Origin: Linum tenue
Taxonomy: Eukaryota > Streptophyta > Magnoliopsida > Malpighiales > Linaceae
Direction of reading: 5' to 3'
Length of the DNA: 64,000 nucleotides
Assembly (NCBI GenBank): GCA_946122785.1
Contig: CAMGYJ010000008.1
Span: forward strand, 61,424,877 to 61,488,876
Below are positions 33,540 to 47,098 of the stretch, piece by piece. Made by a program: the position numbers and the translations under genes. The notes under the pieces are model-generated. The model searched no databases. It saw only the letters and a list, made by a program, of their open reading frames with translations, and was not told the DNA's origin. Within the stretch, counting starts at the first letter, position 1, and each line of letters opens with the position of its first letter.

Positions 33540-34545
33540 CATGTCCTAGCATGATAAGGAATGGGTGTGCCAATCAGTAGTCGTTTTAAGGATGAAAAGA
33601 AGTTGAAAATAAAGCTCAAGGTCAGTTACTGGCCAGAGTCACGGCTGTGACCCAAGCCATGATGTACATCACGACCATTGTTCACGGATCAATGACTGTG
33701 AATTCCATGGGGGCAACAAACGATGAAGTACAGAAGGTCTCATGGCCATCCTCACGGCTTCAACAGGCCAGACCGCGAGACAGAGTTCACGGCCGCAAGA
33801 AAAGATCTCGGGTGTGATCTCTAACCGTGAACATGGTCAGGGCCAGCTCACATCCATGACCCCTGGCCCTGGCATGTATCAACTTTTGATAGTTCATGGG
33901 ATTCGTGCCCCATACCATTGTCGAGAACTCCTCCGATCCCTAGGCGATATCTCTATGTGTGTGAGTTTATAAATGTGAAGGGTTTGTTAACAATGAGAGG
34001 TATTTTAAAGAGAGAAAAATATAGTTTGGAGAGATTGTAGAGATTTTGAGTGATTTCTTCTTCATCGTATCCCGAAATCCTCCCTATACCAAATAAGGGT
34101 GGCCAAAGCAAGGAGTAGATGGATCTAGTTCAAGATTGGTGTTCTTCTTCATCATTGTACACTCTTTCTCTCTATGTTCTAGTTTCTCTTGTTGCTTAAG
34201 AAGATGAACCCTAGCTTGTAGATTGTTTTTGAGTTTGTATGTAAGGATGATGGTGAACCTATATATCTATGTCTATTTGATCTTTAATCATATGCCAATA
34301 TCTTGCTTCGGTAGAGGTACCTATTGAATTGTTCTTGACCTAGGTTGAGGTGACCATCCTCTTAGGTCAAGGCTGGAACATGCATAAATATTGTGGGATT
34401 TTAATTACATGATCATTGAGTCGAAGTTCCATTTGCGTAGGGATTAATCCAATTGGAGAGTCTAGACCTAATGCTCTCGGTACCTAGTTACATGATCATT
34501 GAGCTAACATTGAAACCTAGAAGCATGATTGTGTGACATGATTAG
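33540..34545 (+). mobile_element. Athila-like LTR fragment Ath-6
   Basis: Plus orientation. A cluster of GTCACGGCTGTGACC/CATCACGACC/TTCACGGCC words at 33640-33850 precedes a transcribed-leader-like segment. That segment ends in GAACCCTAGCTTGTAG (near 34206), the reverse complement of the conserved leader seen in the minus-strand LTRs (for example near 14936 and 22326). Ends are not defined and no internal domain is attached. Confidence 0.5.
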
Positions 34546-34559
34546 TTACTTTTTTGTTG

Positions 34560-34806
34560 TTGTTGAAAAACCAGGGAACCTCAGCCCCACGTGCCGCTTG
34601 AGCGACAGCAGGGCCTACTAAACCACTGGAGGTACCTGCATACTAACCGAGGCTTTCTGCTACCAACATCGGGGAGGCTTCGTCTCCGATACCAAGGGTG
34701 CCGCCGGGAACGCTCAAGTGGCGCCACTGGGAATCGAACTCAGGACCTCCCACATCCAGAACTCAATTGGTCCAGTGGTTTCACCACTAGGCTATGTTAC
34801 AGGTGC
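34560..34806 (-). mobile_element. tRNA-derived SINE
   Basis: In minus orientation the element starts near GGCACCTGTAACATAGCC. It contains an A box (TAGCCTAGTGG, 34782-34792) and, about 40 bp on, a B box (AGTTCGATTCC, 34732-34742), the internal RNA polymerase III promoter of tRNA genes. The tRNA-like head is followed by an unrelated body and ends in a CAACAACAAC/A-run tail near 34550-34570. No cloverleaf-complete tRNA is present. Target duplication not clear. Confidence 0.75.
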
Positions 34807-34902
34807 CATTATTTTCTACTTTTTACTACAAGTTATTGATTACTTGTGGCAAGAAGAACAAAAAAAGGAAAAGAAAAAAAAAACAAATCGAGTTAGAAGA
34901 AC

Positions 34903-37016
34903 TGTAACACCCCAAACTTTGGATTTAGGTTCAACCAATAATAAATATACGATTGGATCGAAGGTTCCGAATAAACCGAAGCCAAACACATGTATAATAC
35001 GAAATACTAAATTAGTTGACGGGAGACTCATAGGTTGACTTTTACATTTATAATAATAGTTATCTTAATAATTTAAGATTATATTAGCTAAGGGGAATTA
35101 ATTGGGTTTAATAATAATTATGAGAAATGTAAATAGCGAACGGTGGCCGATGGGGTTCTTGAGGTTGAAAAGTAGGGGTGGCTATACGGTCCGGTCCGGT
35201 TAAATTGGCCCAAATTGATCCGGTCCAGTCCGGTTTTTTGAAAATATAAGGACCGAAGATTGGATTGGATACAGTCCGGTCTTGATCCGGTCCGGTCCCA
35301 ATTCGGTCTTGATTTTATATTGAGATTGTGGGAATTTGAGTGGTCTAAGGCCTAAAAGGGTGAGGAGTTGGTTAAGTTTTGTACTAAGTGCAAAGGTTTG
35401 TGACCGTTTATGCAAATTACTCTTAAGTTTTGGGTGTTGAGCTCTCTTATCCGGTCTTTATCTGGTTTTTTACCTCAAATCTAAGCCCAAATATTGAATT
35501 GGATTGTTTACTATCCGGTCTCGGTCCGGGTTATACGGTCCGGTTTCCGGTTTTTCATCCGATCCCGGTCCAAATAGCCAGCCCTATTAAAAAGGACTAG
35601 AAATCCTTGCACCGCTCAACGTAAGTAAATGGAAAAGAGAGAGACAGACAGATCGGGATAAATGAGAAGGGAGGCGACGATGATGCACGAGATGGCAGAC
35701 TATGGCGACGACGATGTGGAAGTGCAACCGCCGGTGTGTTTCTTCTCTTCAATCAGAGGCCTCAGCTAAAGATGTCGACCCTGAGCCCTGAGGTTGCTGC
35801 TCAAGGTATGGATTATGAAGGTGTCGAACCTTAAGCATTTGGCTATTATGTGGAGGTCCTACACATCGAGCAAGGGGTTGGAACGCCTGATGATGAACAA
35901 GGTTGGGGAATAGTTCAAACTGATCGGCCTGAAATCAAGGTGTGTTGGTCTAAGGGGGCCTAGTTAGTAACTCACTATAACGTATTTGATAATAGTGTGG
36001 TTTAATTGATTTATATTCAAGTATTTGCATTATTTCGTTATTATGATAAGTTGTTAAGTTATGCTCCTTTATCCTTTTATGCTATGTACGATTATGTTCA
36101 ATTCTTACGTTTCCGTAAGCATTTCATTGCATATGCATCACTGATTAAGACAACGGAAAATACGTTATGTTTTAAGTATACTAGCTTATATTTTCCCATA
36201 GTGTGGAAAATGAATTTAAGCAAGTATGTTTGGTGGATTTATCAGCAAGTAAGATCGCGTTTTAACTCTCTCTTAGCTACCTACCCATGGTCACCTCACT
36301 CCCCACGGTGAGGGAGTACTCTTTTATGTATGTACGAACCCCACTCCTAAGTAATAAGGAGGTTACGAACCCTCGCTCCTGGGTTATAAGGTGGTCCTGT
36401 TATGAGGTACCTCACAGCCATGTACAGCGTGTGGTATTGTGTTTCCCATATGAGGAAACCCATATTATAAGTATGTTCATGTTATAAGTAAGTAAGTTGG
36501 TGACCGTGGTAGTGTGCTAGTTAAGTTGAGATCGGGCCCCCTTCACGAAATTATTTCCAAGTAAACAAAGCTTACTATACTCAGGCATTGCATGATCTTG
36601 AGCATGTGCATTATTTATGTATGTATGTCAAGCTACTTCTTTATCAATAAAATGAATCTAGGACATAGGATTGACCCCACACCCGCACTAAGAACTTGTA
36701 GGATTGTTGGCAGTACGTATAGTAAAGTTGACTAGACCACGACAAGGGTTCAAGGCTCCAGAGGATTTTCGGTATGAGAAATTTAATTCTCATATACATG
36801 ATGGATTTAAGACTTGATGCACATTTATTAAGAATTCTTATGATTCTCTCTTATGCAAGTTTCAAGATATTTTTATTTGAATTTCAAGAGATTTATTAAA
36901 TTTATTAAAGAAATATTTCTCGTTATTTTTTCCAAGCCTTGTGATTTCAATTATGGTTAACGATTTAATAAGGGTATTTTGGTAAAAATAGTGTCCGGCC
37001 GAACTAGGGTGTTACA
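34903..37016. mobile_element. Solo LTR (TGTAACACC...GGTGTTACA type) carrying a hAT MITE
   Basis: The ends are TGTAACACCC at 34903 and GGGTGTTACA at 37016, with the TG/CA ends of an LTR and a 9-bp inverted match. Flanks AGAAC (34898-34902) and AGAAG (37017-37021) are a 5-bp duplication with one mismatch. No primer-binding site, polypurine tract or coding region occurs inside, so it is a solo LTR left by LTR-LTR recombination. It is probably from a Ty3/gypsy element. Without the nested MITE its length is about 1.7 kb. Confidence 0.75.
35173..35586. mobile_element. hAT MITE (414 bp) nested in the solo LTR
   Basis: The ends TAGGGGTGGCTAT and, reverse-complemented, TAGGGCTGGCTAT are inverted repeats. 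Flanks TTGAAAAG (35165-35172) and TTAAAAAG (35587-35594) match 7 of 8. The interior is filled with CGGTCCGGT words. Non-coding. Confidence 0.8.
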
Positions 37017-37021
37017 AGAAG

Positions 37022-38486
37022 AAGAAAGTGATGTAAGTAGAAACACAAAGAGGCAGCAAACAGCCCACCACCATCATCATCGTCATCTTGATTCGCCAAT
37101 GGAGAAAAAGAACCGCCCATAATAATTACTGAATCGCTATTCGTTGTCCTAAAATTCAAATTTTATCACCCTAAAACTCAACAAATTGACATATTTACCC
37201 TCAATCCAATTTCAATCTAACCGAACCAAACAATCCCTTCCTCACCCCAACCCACATCCACCGCCCTCATTCAGAAAAAGAACTGTCGCCCCCAACCCCA
37301 ATCTACTGCCGCCGCCAGGTACTAGAGCGCCGGAGGGAAGGAGGAGGAAGAAGCAAGCCGGCTGCCCTATTCAGTAAAAAATATAAAGCCTTTAATAGCG
37401 TGTTTAAGGGTCTTTCCAAAAATCAAGGATATTTAATACTTTGGCGATGCTCCGAAATGAATTCGATTACCGGAAAATTACACAATAATATTCCGGCGGG
37501 TAAAGGAGTCATCGGATGCAGGGGCACAAGTTTATGCCTTTAACTTTGAGGCAGGACGAGGGCAAGCTCTAGTTTGAAAAGTGAATCAGATTAATAGATT
37601 ATGTCCCCCAAGTAGGGAGGAGAAAGGCATAATCTCAGGGCTTAATTTCGGGATCATCTCACAAAAATGATTTGATGCTCTTCTTCTTCTACTTTGGTAT
37701 TTGGACACCTTTTCCTTACATTTTTATCCATATCCCTCCCGGCTCCTGTTCTTTTTTTATGGTAAAAAACAACATATTTGTTTGTTCGTTGAAAAACAAA
37801 AAGAACCAATTTTTAAAAATGGACTTTGCAAATTAAAAAGAAATTGGATCTGGAACTTCCTTCCTTCCTTCCTATTATCTGCAGTAACCTTCGATCTCCC
37901 TCCTTTCTCAACTTGGAAAAGCAACCCTTTCTGAGATCCTTAAAGAGAGAAAAACATGAAAACAGAACAAAAGTCGGCTCTTCTCTTCTCTTCACCTCTC
38001 TTGCTGCAAATTGGGGGAAAGGTTATAAAGAATAACCGAGAAAAGATTTGGGATCCTTAATAGGAAGTAGCCTACTTTTTCCCACTCCTCTTTTCTTGGC
38101 AAAAGAACAGGCTACCAAACAGAAAACACCTCCATTTTCTTGCTTCACCCAGCCCCCTTTGTGACAAGCCATGTGCAATGCAAGCTAAAAAACAAGGGAG
38201 AATGGGGTTCCCAAATCTGAAATAAGAAAGTCCCATGTGGAGAGACTTGTTAGAGTAGAAAAAAGTTCCCATTTTGTGATATGAGATCAGAGCATGTTCC
38301 TGATTCTCTATCTCAACTGTCTACCCTCCAAACATATCACAACCATCCAACTTCCCTTTCCAGTTAGCGAAAGGAAAAAGTAAAAGCAAAAAAAAAAAAA
38401 AAAAATCAAGTGCAGACATGCAATGTGAAATTTTGTGAAAAGTTGCAGACTTACAGCTACATAGATGCAAATCTTTAGTTGGGATA

Positions 38487-38527
<41 letters not shown>

Positions 38528-38676
38528 TGAGAACATATATGGGAATAGGCTTTTTTTTTGGGAAGGATAAAAAAGCCAGAGAAGAATATAATCATCATCA
38601 TCGTGATAACAATTTTTTACTGTGCTGTACTGAAATAATAATGATGATAGCAATATTGTGGTGGAGGGTGGGGACT
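37022..38676. other. Spacer and probable 3' flank of the aminotransferase gene
   Basis: No conserved frame. A GA microsatellite of about 17 dinucleotides lies at 38489-38521 and a 16-bp A-run near 38388-38405. The last 50-300 bp before 38677 likely contain the 3' UTR of the minus-strand gene. Confidence 0.5.
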
Positions 38677-41576
<2,900 letters not shown>

Positions 41577-43190
41577 GGCTAATATGCTCGCCCTCTATCT
41601 ATCGATTAACAGAGGAAATCCCAAAAAAAAAAAAAAAACTTAGTTTCTCTTCTGAGAAAATATACATCAAAGAAATGAAGCCCACTCAGAATGAAATGCG
41701 AGAGACGACTCTGGAGAAGTCATCGATTCTCATGAAACTAAAGAACCCAGTTAACTATGCGATCAAAAGAGCAAGACCCACTAACCAAAATGAAATTTAA
41801 TTAGACTCAATCGAGAAACCAAAAGTTTCAACTGACCCAATTCGCACTGACACTCAATCAAACAGAACGAAACAAATCAAGAGGAAGTAAGAACTGGGTC
41901 AAACTGGGTACTGCACCTGGAACAGTAAAGGTGGGGACTTTCTATGCACAAGTTGAAGTTTGCTGAGTGGCGCGAGTCGGAGCTGTGATTTTGGCTGGCA
42001 GATGAGGAATGGCGATGAGTGTCAGTTATGTTTGGCGCCTACGGTCAAGTAAGACGACGGAATTGTTAATATTTTTTATGTGGCAATGGGTAAACAATGA
42101 GGACATTTGGACCAATGGGTTCGTTATGGGGCACCACCATAGCCACTGAATTTGTGTTTTAGTTTGATTTCTCTCTTTTGTTTGGGGATAAAATTTCCAA
42201 TTTTTTTATTTTGTTGTGGTGTTATTTCTGAAAGGATAATTGAATTGCATGAAATGTGGTGTGGCTTCAAACTTCGACTTCTTGGTCGTGGCTCTCCCGA
42301 GCTTCATCTATTCCCCTTTGGAAGTATTTGATCTTTTTCCCCTTGACTCCAATTTGAAGATAGGAAGTTAGTTTGGTTGTCGCGCTTTGATTGATGTAGG
42401 CATATCTTTTGGCACAGGGCAGCTGTAGTGACTTAACTTTAGATTCGTGCTTGATGACGTGTGGAGAAGAAGCATGAGAACTATATGGATATGGTGTTTC
42501 TTCAATGTTTAGCATACTCACGAATTAGCCATCCGGATGTTCTATATTCCAAATACAACAATGTAAATGATAAATTATCGTAAGAATTCAATTTTATTTT
42601 TCAAATTTGAGTGAAATTCTTAACTTAATAACACACATAAAGAACTTTTAGATGTTGCGAAATAATTAAAACGGATTACCCAAAAAAATTTAGGTGCTTC
42701 TTCATCTTCATCACAGACCTCTAAAATGGTGAGGTGTGGTTTATTTCCCTTTTTGTTAGGTTGATCAAAAGAGTTATTTATGTGAAAGAATGAGCAATTG
42801 TCATTTTATGATTTGGGAGAAGTACCATGTTATAATACGAGATGATGAGAGCATGGAAGATTATATCCTTGTCTGAAGATATCTTATTATTTCACCCTTC
42901 TGTCCTACTACCTTACCCTAGACATGTGCTTCATTCCACAACTATCTCTTTTTTGCCTAAGGTTCCCTCTTCCCGTTTTTAAAATATTTAATACCTATCT
43001 CATGTGTTAATCTCCTCTTTAATATCATTGCACAAGTGCTTGCTAGCATATTAAAAACGCTCCATTCCAAAGTAATTAGTGGAAACTAATTAACTTTAAT
43101 TGAGGGTAGACGTATTAGGACAATATCCTAATGACAGAGGAGCTATAGTCCGTGGTTATCATAGCTATCTGTTTACCATAGGTATGGAGG
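41577..43190. other. Aminotransferase upstream region and spacer
   Basis: Contains the 5' leader and promoter of the minus-strand gene, including a 15-A run near 41622-41636. Beyond it is AT-rich spacer with no protein similarity seen. Confidence 0.5.
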
Positions 43191-43194
43191 GTTA

Positions 43195-43830
43195 TTATTG
43201 GTTTTGAATGCATCAACGGCTAAATGAGTCTTTGCCATTTCATTCTCAATGTAAAAAAGTAGCTCTCACACATCTTGTTTTTGTAGATTAACTCCTCATA
43301 TTTACTGAGAGATCAATTCCAGCCCTTAGAAAGATCCAAAATGTTTTGACTGAATGGGTTGTCTAGGTTAAATTATAATCTAGTGAAATGTGTAGTTTAT
43401 TTTGGTGGGTTTTAGTGATCTATAAATATCATGTTTTAGATGTATAAATTTCACGAGGGTAGAGTGCAATGAGATACTTACGTCTTCCCTTTATTTTAAG
43501 AAAAATATCCTCTAATAACCGTGATTGATTTATGGTCAAGATTACTTAGAAGATTAGGCCAGCGTTCAAAAGAAACCGAGTTCTGCAGCGGCTCCAATTA
43601 ATCTCTTATGTTCCAATGGAGGGTTTGGTAGTTCTCGATGTAGATTTTTCTGTTGCCTAAAATGGATAAAAGAAATACACACTTTTATCTGATAAATTTT
43701 TTGGCATGATGGGGGTAGAAGACAAGGCAAAGGTCGTTGGGACTTGGGATAGAGTGACTAAACCTAGGAAATAAGGAGGTTTAGGGCTTCGTGAGCTATT
43801 TACTTAACTTTGGGGTGAAGACATGTAGTG
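43195..43830 (+). pseudogene. Heavily decayed LINE reverse transcriptase
   Basis: Plus-strand pieces across stops: FHSQCKKVALTHLVFVD (where the catalytic FADD motif is reduced to FVD plus a stop), LLIFTERSIPALRKIQNVLT, SSEMC, MRYLRLPFILRK, VLQRLQLISYV, DKFFGMMG, KAKVVGTWDRVTKPRK and GGLGLREL. The order matches plant L1-like LINE ORF2 from the catalytic motif to the thumb region (LTHLCFADDLLIF, YLGVPL, RLQLI, WDxVCKPKxEGGLGLR). It is much older than the LINE at 55.7 kb. Confidence 0.75.
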
Positions 43831-44637
43831 TATGGAGTGTAAGTATAAGTTCTATTAGTTCTTGGGCTTGAAAAGGAATTCTAAAGTTTCGATCAGTGAT
43901 ACAAGACCATCTGAGCATGTACAGTAAATGTTGAAGTTAAATTGGCGCTTAGTGACACAATGTCGTCCTATGCTCAGCTCATTTATTGCTTTTAATTTTG
44001 GACGTCTTTGTTGCAAAGACTCCTAAGCATCGATGATGGTTAGATCATCCCAATCTTCATCTTCAAATCCTACATATATATGATATATCCAATAAGTTCA
44101 TCCCCTTGCCCTTGCCCTTCCCTCCCTCTTGCGGCAACACGCATGTCTACAACTCAAATGCGGAAGTACAATCCAACAAACTTGGCAGCCATGGAGGAGT
44201 TCATTTCAACAATTATTTCCCGCGCGTATGCTGACCGGAAGTTATGCATATGGGGTATTATATTATTAAAAAAAGAAGTTATGCATATGGAGTGAGTACG
44301 GCCTGCCCGGGTCATTCTGGGCTGAAGTGGGCCATCAGACCCAGTATGTGGTCTTCTAAGCCCAACCCAACCTAACCCACCACTGAAAGCCGCCGGTCCT
44401 ATCCACATTCCTTCCCAGTGTAAACCAACAGTATGCGGAACCTTGGAGTTCCGTCGTGGATCCATGGCGATGGCAGCCTCGCCGTACTTCCGCCCCCTCA
44501 ACTCCTCCTCGTTCTCAACGAATACCCGCCGTCCCCGCTCGAATTCCGCCTAACAACGCGACAAACCCGCCACCCCGGTTCCTCGTCAGCTGCAGAAGAA
44601 ATACAAAGCAGCCATCTCCACTCTTTTCTCCTTATTT
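43831..44637. other. Spacer and PRPP synthetase upstream region
   Basis: No conserved protein. The word GAAGTTATGCATATGG occurs twice near 44238 and 44276 around a short T/A-rich segment. The last 200 bp are GC-richer and include ATGs out of frame with the main ORF. Confidence 0.4.
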
Positions 44638-46763
44638 ATGGCGGCGGCGGCGGCGACAAACTCCCTGCTCCATTCCTGGCTCCACTGCCCGACCCGTTCT
44701 CCTTTGCCCAACCCCTACTCCAAATGCTCCTATTTCTCTTCTCCTCTTCTCCTCCAAGTCAATCCGTGTCGGACCAATTCGTTTCCGTCTCTGACGAGCA
44801 ATTGCAGCTCTAGCCGCGTTTGCTGCGAAATCAAGAGTTTTGAGAGCCACCAACAGAATTTAACCGTCAGGTTTTTATCTGGCTCCGGCCAGTTACATTC
44901 AATCCAGAGCTCCCCCCCTCCTTCTTCCGTTCCAATGGCTGCCACTGCGTCGTCGGATTCCGGGTCGAAAGGCGTCAAACGGGTCTGCCTTTTCTACTGC
45001 GACGAGACCAAGGCCTTGGCTGAGCGAATTGCTAATCGCTCCGACGCTATCGAGCTTCGTTCCATCAACTGGAAGTGAGTACGCAGATTCCATCATTTCC
45101 CCGCATTAGCCTCAATTCTGCGGAAAAGTTTATTCTTCACTGTCAGATTTGGTACATTTTCCTTAATGTCTGTGATAATAATAGAATAATGATAGGTCAT
45201 TGATTTATCGGAAACTTCGTGCAGCATTGTTACACTTCCTACAAAGATTTTGGAGATTCTCTAATGTCTGTTCTGAATTTCCACAAAAAATATATAATGG
45301 TGGGTGTTTGATAGGACGTTTGATGATGGATTCCCAAACTTGTTCATACCAAACGCACAAGGGATTCGGGGCCAGCATGTTGCTTTCTTGGCATCATTTA
45401 GCTCGCCAAAGGTGATATTTGAGCAGCTATCAATCATCTATGCACTGCCCAAACTGTTCATCTCTTCCTTCACTCTGGTCCTGCCCTTCTTCCCCACTGG
45501 CACATCAGAGCGTATGGAGGATGAAGGAGACGTTGCCACAGCTTTTACTCTTGCTAGGATCTTGTCCAACATACCAACTTCAAGAGGAGGGCCTACTAGC
45601 TTGGTTACTTTTGATATCCATGCCTTGCAGGTCTGTCTGTTTTAAGGTTTTGCCTCGTGGGTTTTGCTTGGCTTGTATGGAAGTTTCTGACTTTCCTTTT
45701 CGACTGATTATTGGTTGAGTGTATGTTTAGGAGAGGTTTTACTTCGGGGATACCATTCTGCCATGCTTCGAAAGTGGGATACCTTTGCTTATGAATAGGT
45801 TGCAGCAGCTTCCAGATTCTCGTAATGTAAGGTTATGCAAATCTGCTATATTCCTGTTAAATATTGACAACCACTCTGTATCAAAGCATGGTTATGAAGG
45901 AACGGACTTGGTGGATGACTTGATGGATCCTTTTCTCTTTTCTTTTTCAGATAGCAATAGCTTTCCCGGATGATGGAGCGTGGAAAAGGTTTCATAAACA
46001 ACTACAGCATTTCCCCACGGTACTGTAAATGACTACTTCCAGGGAGTCTAATTTCTCTCTATATTCATGTAGTTTGTTTGCTGAGCCCTCTGATTTCTGT
46101 CTGCGATTTTCAGATTGTGTGTGCAAAGGTTCGGGAAGGTGAACAGAGAATCGTGCGTATCAAGGAAGGAGACCCTCAAGGACGGCATGTAGTGATTGTT
46201 GATGACCTAGTTCAGTCAGGTGGCACCTTGATTGAATGTCAGGTAAAAATCACAGCCAGCTTTTCGGTCAAGCATTATAGACGAGTTTCAGTGGAAGTTT
46301 CTACTCCAAGTAAAGCCTTTACATGTATCAAGTAAACAAAGAAGCTCTGGTGCACTTGACAAAAATAAAACCATTGTGTGTTCCCAACAGAAAGTGCTGG
46401 CCAAGCATGGTGCAACAAGAGTAAGCGCTTATGTTACGCATGGCATTTTCCCTAATCAGTCGTGGCAGCGCTTTCAGTCCGACAGTGCAGGTATGGTCTA
46501 GTGTTTTGATATCATAACTCATACCATGCTGGTTGTACATGGTATGGATTTATAACGATTTTTCTGAAGGTATTATTGATGCATCAGTCTTTAAATCAGT
46601 CTTTAAACGGGGTTCTTGTCTGGTAACAGGTAATCCAGCTACTGGACTGACCCACTTCTGGATCACGGATTCATGCCCATCGACAGTTAAGGCAGTGATG
46701 AACAGACAACCATTTGAGGTTCTTAGCCTGGCTAGTTCAATAGCAGCTGCCCTTCAGATCTGA
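44638..46763 (+). CDS. PRS3: Ribose-phosphate pyrophosphokinase, class II (PRS3-type)
   Basis: Makes PRPP from ribose 5-phosphate and ATP, for nucleotide, His, Trp and NAD synthesis. Seven exons: 44638-45074, 45315-45630, 45731-45826, 45951-46019, 46114-46242, 46391-46490, 46630-46763. All introns are GT-AG and phases join to 426 aa. Residues 1-99 are Ser-rich with few acids, a probable plastid or mitochondrial transit peptide. Then [17 protein letters not shown], the [16 protein letters not shown] and [20 protein letters not shown] blocks, and the PRPP-binding loop [16 protein letters not shown]. The loop and lack of the class I allosteric residues place it with plant PRS3/PRS4 (phosphate-independent). 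A second in-frame ATG at 44935 (Met100) could give a shorter, non-targeted form. AATAAA lies at 46949. PRS3 rather than PRS4 is favoured by the [14 protein letters not shown] block. Confidence 0.95.
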
Positions 46764-46948
46764 TCGTAATGATTACAAGCTTTTCCATCATCGTCTATAA
46801 GAGGCTTTTGTTCCCCAGGAATTTTTTGGTTCTTTTCTTCTTTGTTCTCTTCAACGGCGTATGAGTATCCGGCAATAAGAGGCACAAGTACAAAAATCAA
46901 TGTTTGTCTTTAGCATTTCTTATTTATAATGAATGATGGATTGTTATG

Positions 46949-46954
46949 AATAAA
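46949..46954 (+). terminator. Polyadenylation signal of the PRS gene
   Basis: AATAAA about 185 bp after the stop codon, the only canonical signal between this gene and the convergent neighbour, which ends at 47099. Confidence 0.6.
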
Positions 46955-47098
46955 AGCTGGAAGAAGAACGAAAAAGAGCATCCATTTGCTCTAAAAGGCA
47001 ATGTTCTTGAGATTCTGCAAAAAACACGGCCCTATGAATTACATGTAACTGTGCATTTCTCATTCACACTGATCCAGGACGAGAAAGAAGGTAATGTG

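Noticed and set aside
34718..34806. Possible tRNA gene on the minus strand
   Set aside because: A and B boxes are present but acceptor and anticodon stems do not form a full tRNA; the unrelated body and tail make it a SINE.
38308..38653. Two minus-strand frames with Leu-Ser repeats
   Set aside because: Produced by the GA microsatellite at 38489-38521; no conserved sequence outside it.
44433..44813. Two overlapping plus-strand frames upstream of and overlapping PRS exon 1
   Set aside because: Out of frame with the conserved protein and without recognisable domains; at most upstream ORFs in a long leader.
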